Positions 4,225-7,271 of a DNA stretch of 7,271 nucleotides are shown here, one piece after another. The notes below the pieces were generated by a model. The model saw only the letters and a program-made list of their open reading frames with translations, did not search any database and had not been told where the DNA came from. A program made the translations under genes and the position numbers. Each line of letters begins with the position of its first letter. Position 1 is the first letter of the stretch. This DNA is from an uncultured Eubacteriales bacterium (GTDB taxonomy: Bacteria > Bacillota > Clostridia > Lachnospirales > Lachnospiraceae), in assembly GCA_900544525.1 (NCBI GenBank), contig UQVN01000177.1, forward strand, positions 1-7,271. Direction: 5' to 3'.

Positions 4225-7200
4225 GTGCAAGACAAAATAAAATCTTTGCTTCATAAAGAATCCATACGATATCTCATTGCTGGCGGAGCTACGACCGCTG
4301 TCAATGTTTTCGTATTTTATATCCTTCGTATTCTATGTCATATGAATTTGAATACGAGCAACTTTATTGCCATTTTATTGGCGATTTTATTTGCTTATGG
4401 AGTCAATAAGGGATTTGTATTTCGTTCAAAAGTTTCTTCCATTCAAGAACTATTACAAGAATTGCTAAATTTCTTTGGTGCAAGAATTGTAACAATGGTG
4501 ATTGAGATGGTAGGGGTTGGAATATTCGTAGATGGTTTGAATTTCAACGAGATGGGGAGCAAAATAGTTATTCAATTTGTTGTACTCATATTAAATTATG
4601 TATTTAGTAAATGGTTTGTTTTTACAAATGCAAAGGGAAGAGTCGTTAGGGGAGCAAGTAAAAAGACGACAGGAACTTATCAGCTTTATTTATTAGCATT
4701 TTTAGTTCCATTTTTCTTTCTAGTGATTTGTTGCATTATTTTTGAAGTGGAGCCATTTGGCGATCGTTCTCTTGTAATTATCGATGGACTTCATCAATAT
4801 ATGCCTTTCTTCTCTGAATATCAGAATAAATTACAAAATGGAGAGAGTTTATTTTATAGTTGGAACTCTGGGCTTGGAGTTAACTTTATGTCTCTTTGGG
4901 CGTATTATTTATCCAGTCCTTTGAATCTGATTATCGTATTTTTTCCACAAAAATATTTAAATGGAGTGGTAAGTTTTCTTATTATTACGAAGATCGCATT
5001 ATCCAGCTTTACGATGGCCATTTATTTAAAAAATGCTATCTGGGCGCAGAGACGGCCTAGAAAGATCGTTGCGAAAGATTGGCAAGTGTTTCTTTTTTCC
5101 ATGGCATATGCTCTTAGTAGCTATATGATTGGATATAGTTGGAATGTTATGTGGTTAGAAACGATGATATTTTTACCACTGATTATTTTAGGTGTGGAGA
5201 AACTCATTGAGAAAAACGATGGAAGATGGTATTGTCTATTTTTATTCGCTTCGTTATATTGTAACTTTTATATGACATTTATGACATGCCTATTTCTCGT
5301 ACTTTACTTTTTATTATATCCACATAAAAGTGTTAAGAAGTTCTTTCAAAAAGGATTTATTTTTGCAGGATATTCTTTACTAGCAGGCGCTATGGCAGCC
5401 ATTGTGTTAATTCCAACCTATGCAGGACTTATGACAACTTCCTCTGCTAAAATGCAATTTCCAAAGCCTGAATGGTATGTGGATTTCTTTACGATTTTAA
5501 ATTCCCATAGCATTGGGGCAAAAGTGATTACTAATGCACAAGGGGATGGAGGAACGAATCTATATTGTGGAATTTTGACCATTTTTCTTTTGAATCTGTA
5601 TATTATGAATCGAAAGATTAAATTGTCGGTTCGATTAAAACAAAGTTTCCTTATGATATTGCTTATCGTCAGTTTTAATTTGAACTGGTTAAATTATATT
5701 TGGCATGGATTTCATGATCAGTATGGAATTCCAAATCGTTTTGCCTATCTTTATATTTTTATGGCTATTTGCATGGCCTATCAAGTGTTGCTTTGGATTA
5801 AAAGCTATCGGCCATATCAAATCATATGGAGCTTTGGTGTCTTAGTTGGAATTATGATTTTATCTTTCTTATTTTCCGATACAAAAGAACCTTGGTATAG
5901 CTACTTTATTACAGGAGCAGTGGCCCTTGCTTATACGATTCTTTTATTATTGTATACAGGATGGAAAATGAAAAAAGTATATCTACAATATTTATTAAGC
6001 AGTGTTATGATTGTAGAACTGCTAGGACATACAATCTTTGCATACAATTGTACCGGCCAAGTGAGCATTAGTAAGTTTTTCTCCACCACAGAAGAAATGG
6101 CTAGTGCAAGAGAAGTAATGTTAAAGGATAAGGGACTTTATCGGGCAGAGCTTGCGAAATCAAAAGTCCTCGATGAAGTCACATGGAATCGTCTTCCAGG
6201 AGTGAATCTTTTTGGTTCTACTGCTATTGGTGATGTGGTTTATACGATGGGAAGGCTTGGATTTTATTCTGCCGTAAATGAATATTTATATAAAGGGGCC
6301 ACGCCAGTGACCAATGCCATTCTTGGAATGAAATACTTATTTGTAAGACCTGGAGAAGTGAGTCAATCTGATTTTGAATATTATAAGTCCGTTGGAACAA
6401 TCGATTTATATCGAAACTATTCTGCGTTGCCAATCGGATATATGGTATCTGAAAAAGCAGAAGATATTTTATATCAGACGAACAATCCATTTGAGACACA
6501 AAATAACTGGATTGCATCTACAATGGAAGATCCGGTTACTGTATTTGAAGAAGTGAAACAGTCTGGAAAAGTACAATTAAATGGATGTACGTCTACTTAT
6601 GAGAATGGAGGTACTGTTTCATATGAAATGGTAGAAACAAAAGACGATAACATGGTCTATTATATTGTTCCTGAAAAAGACATGGATCTTTATGTATTTA
6701 TTACGGGAAATCAAATTGAGAGAATTACCATTAAAAGTGGAGAAGAAATTCGTTGTAGTGACAAATTAAACTCTCAGATTATCCATGTAGGACAAGTGGA
6801 AGAGGGAGTGCCAGTCACCATTTCTCTACGAATTAAAAGTGCGGTAACCACAGGACAAATACGAATGATGGCAGCATCTTTTAATGAACAAGCATTTAAC
6901 CAATATTATGAGGCAATGAGCCAAAATCCTTATGAAGTAAAAGAACATACTTCTAATTTTATAAAAGGAACCATCGATGTGGACGAGAAAGGTATTTTCT
7001 TCACAAGTATTCCATATGATAAAGGGTGGAAGATTACGGTAGATGGAAAAATGCTTGAGCAGGAAGAAACAATCGCCATAGCCGATGCCTTTTTAGGATT
7101 TCCATTGGAAGAAGGAACTCATGAAATAAAGCTAGAATATACTCCAGTTGGATTTATCGTTGGAAGAAATATCACTTTTATTGGAATAGGGATTTATCTT

Positions 7201-7271
7201 GGATGCTATGGATACCATATTTACAAAAGAAAAAATAATGCCATTTTTAAAGAAATTTACATCAGTAGCAG
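4225..7271 (+). CDS. GtrA–YfhO fusion membrane protein, probable cell-envelope glycosylation (3' end outside window)
   Basis: At least 1015 codons are open to the window edge, so the stop is missing. Residues 14-134 are a GtrA/GtcA-type domain with four hydrophobic segments (about 17-37, 45-62, 84-104, 115-133) and family marks RYLIAGGATTAVN, YGVNKGFVF and LNYVFSKWFVF. From about 153 the chain is YfhO-like: a first membrane segment (153-175), then the external-loop motif IIDGLHQYMPF (185-195) with Asp187 as candidate catalytic residue, SWNSGLG, and MWLETMIFLPLIILG. About ten further segments follow to ~607, then a large extracytoplasmic domain with PYDKGWKITVDGK (930-942) and a last membrane segment (about 976-993). 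GtrA proteins are thought to flip undecaprenyl-phosphate sugars; YfhO transfers GlcNAc to lipoteichoic acid in Bacillus. The fusion should do both; substrate unknown. AGGAGG lies 7 nt before GTG 4225; an in-frame ATG at 4183 has a weak site. Confidence 0.9.
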   Translation, partial: MQDKIKSLLHKESIRYLIAGGATTAVNVFVFYILRILCHMNLNTSNFIAILLAILFAYGVNKGFVFRSKVSSIQELLQELLNFFGARIVTMVIEMVGVGIFVDGLNFNEMGSKIVIQFVVLILNYVFSKWFVFTNAKGRVVRGASKKTTGTYQLYLLAFLVPFFFLVICCIIFEVEPFGDRSLVIIDGLHQYMPFFSEYQNKLQNGESLFYSWNSGLGVNFMSLWAYYLSSPLNLIIVFFPQKYLNGVVSFLIITKIALSSFTMAIYLKNAIWAQRRPRKIVAKDWQVFLFSMAYALSSYMIGYSWNVMWLETMIFLPLIILGVEKLIEKNDGRWYCLFLFASLYCNFYMTFMTCLFLVLYFLLYPHKSVKKFFQKGFIFAGYSLLAGAMAAIVLIPTYAGLMTTSSAKMQFPKPEWYVDFFTILNSHSIGAKVITNAQGDGGTNLYCGILTIFLLNLYIMNRKIKLSVRLKQSFLMILLIVSFNLNWLNYIWHGFHDQYGIPNRFAYLYIFMAICMAYQVLLWIKSYRPYQIIWSFGVLVGIMILSFLFSDTKEPWYSYFITGAVALAYTILLLLYTGWKMKKVYLQYLLSSVMIVELLGHTIFAYNCTGQVSISKFFSTTEEMASAREVMLKDKGLYRAELAKSKVLDEVTWNRLPGVNLFGSTAIGDVVYTMGRLGFYSAVNEYLYKGATPVTNAILGMKYLFVRPGEVSQSDFEYYKSVGTIDLYRNYSALPIGYMVSEKAEDILYQTNNPFETQNNWIASTMEDPVTVFEEVKQSGKVQLNGCTSTYENGGTVSYEMVETKDDNMVYYIVPEKDMDLYVFITGNQIERITIKSGEEIRCSDKLNSQIIHVGQVEEGVPVTISLRIKSAVTTGQIRMMAASFNEQAFNQYYEAMSQNPYEVKEHTSNFIKGTIDVDEKGIFFTSIPYDKGWKITVDGKMLEQEETIAIADAFLGFPLEEGTHEIKLEYTPVGFIVGRNITFIGIGIYLGCYGYHIYKRKNNAIFKEIYISS

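Noticed and set aside
6224..6556. Open frames on both strands inside the GtrA-YfhO gene
   Set aside because: The long + strand frame through this stretch has clear YfhO-family content; these are out-of-frame shadows.

Overview
The window looks like a low-GC Gram-positive chromosome, most likely a Clostridia member close to Lachnospiraceae. The evidence is AT-rich DNA, strong AGGAGG ribosome sites, a DUF951–rpsF–ssb–rpsR cluster of Firmicutes type, an S18 with a full Cys/His set, and an SSB ending in ...ELPFN. This placement is inference; no 16S or other marker is present. All recognisable genes are on the + strand.

Layout. Bases 1-193 are A/G-rich with no supportable gene, only a tentative promoter. 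Bases 194-1615 encode an unusual protein whose pieces line up with the LacZ family (glycoside hydrolase family 2): N-terminal tail, sugar-binding jelly roll, Ig-like domain, the first part of the TIM barrel, then a jump to the Ig-like domain that follows the barrel. Most of the barrel, both catalytic glutamates and the C-terminal domain are absent, so it reads as a shrunken pseudo-enzyme. Bases 1725-1907 encode a DUF951 protein. A good extended -10 promoter then drives the housekeeping operon rpsF (S6) – ssb – rpsR (S18), which ends in a textbook intrinsic terminator at 3082-3111.

After about 300 bp of gene-free, promoter-bearing DNA comes a lone REP-associated (IS200-like, HUH/Y1) tyrosine transposase at 3412-4164 with an intact HxH motif and candidate catalytic Tyr. 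From 4225 to the window end, with no stop codon, runs one very long membrane protein. Its first ~135 residues are a GtrA/GtcA-type lipid-linked sugar flippase-like domain, and the remaining ~880 are a YfhO-type GT-C glycosyltransferase-like protein.

The most interesting points are (i) the LacZ-derived protein without an active site, (ii) the GtrA–YfhO fusion, which joins in one chain the two membrane steps (flipping and transfer) that separate proteins carry out in teichoic acid glycosylation, and (iii) local control features: an SD-sequestering hairpin in front of the fusion gene, a promoter inside the end of the transposase gene, and a possible G-tract frameshift at the start of the LacZ-like gene. 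The ribosomal operon is ordinary housekeeping; the two flanks carry the accessory content.
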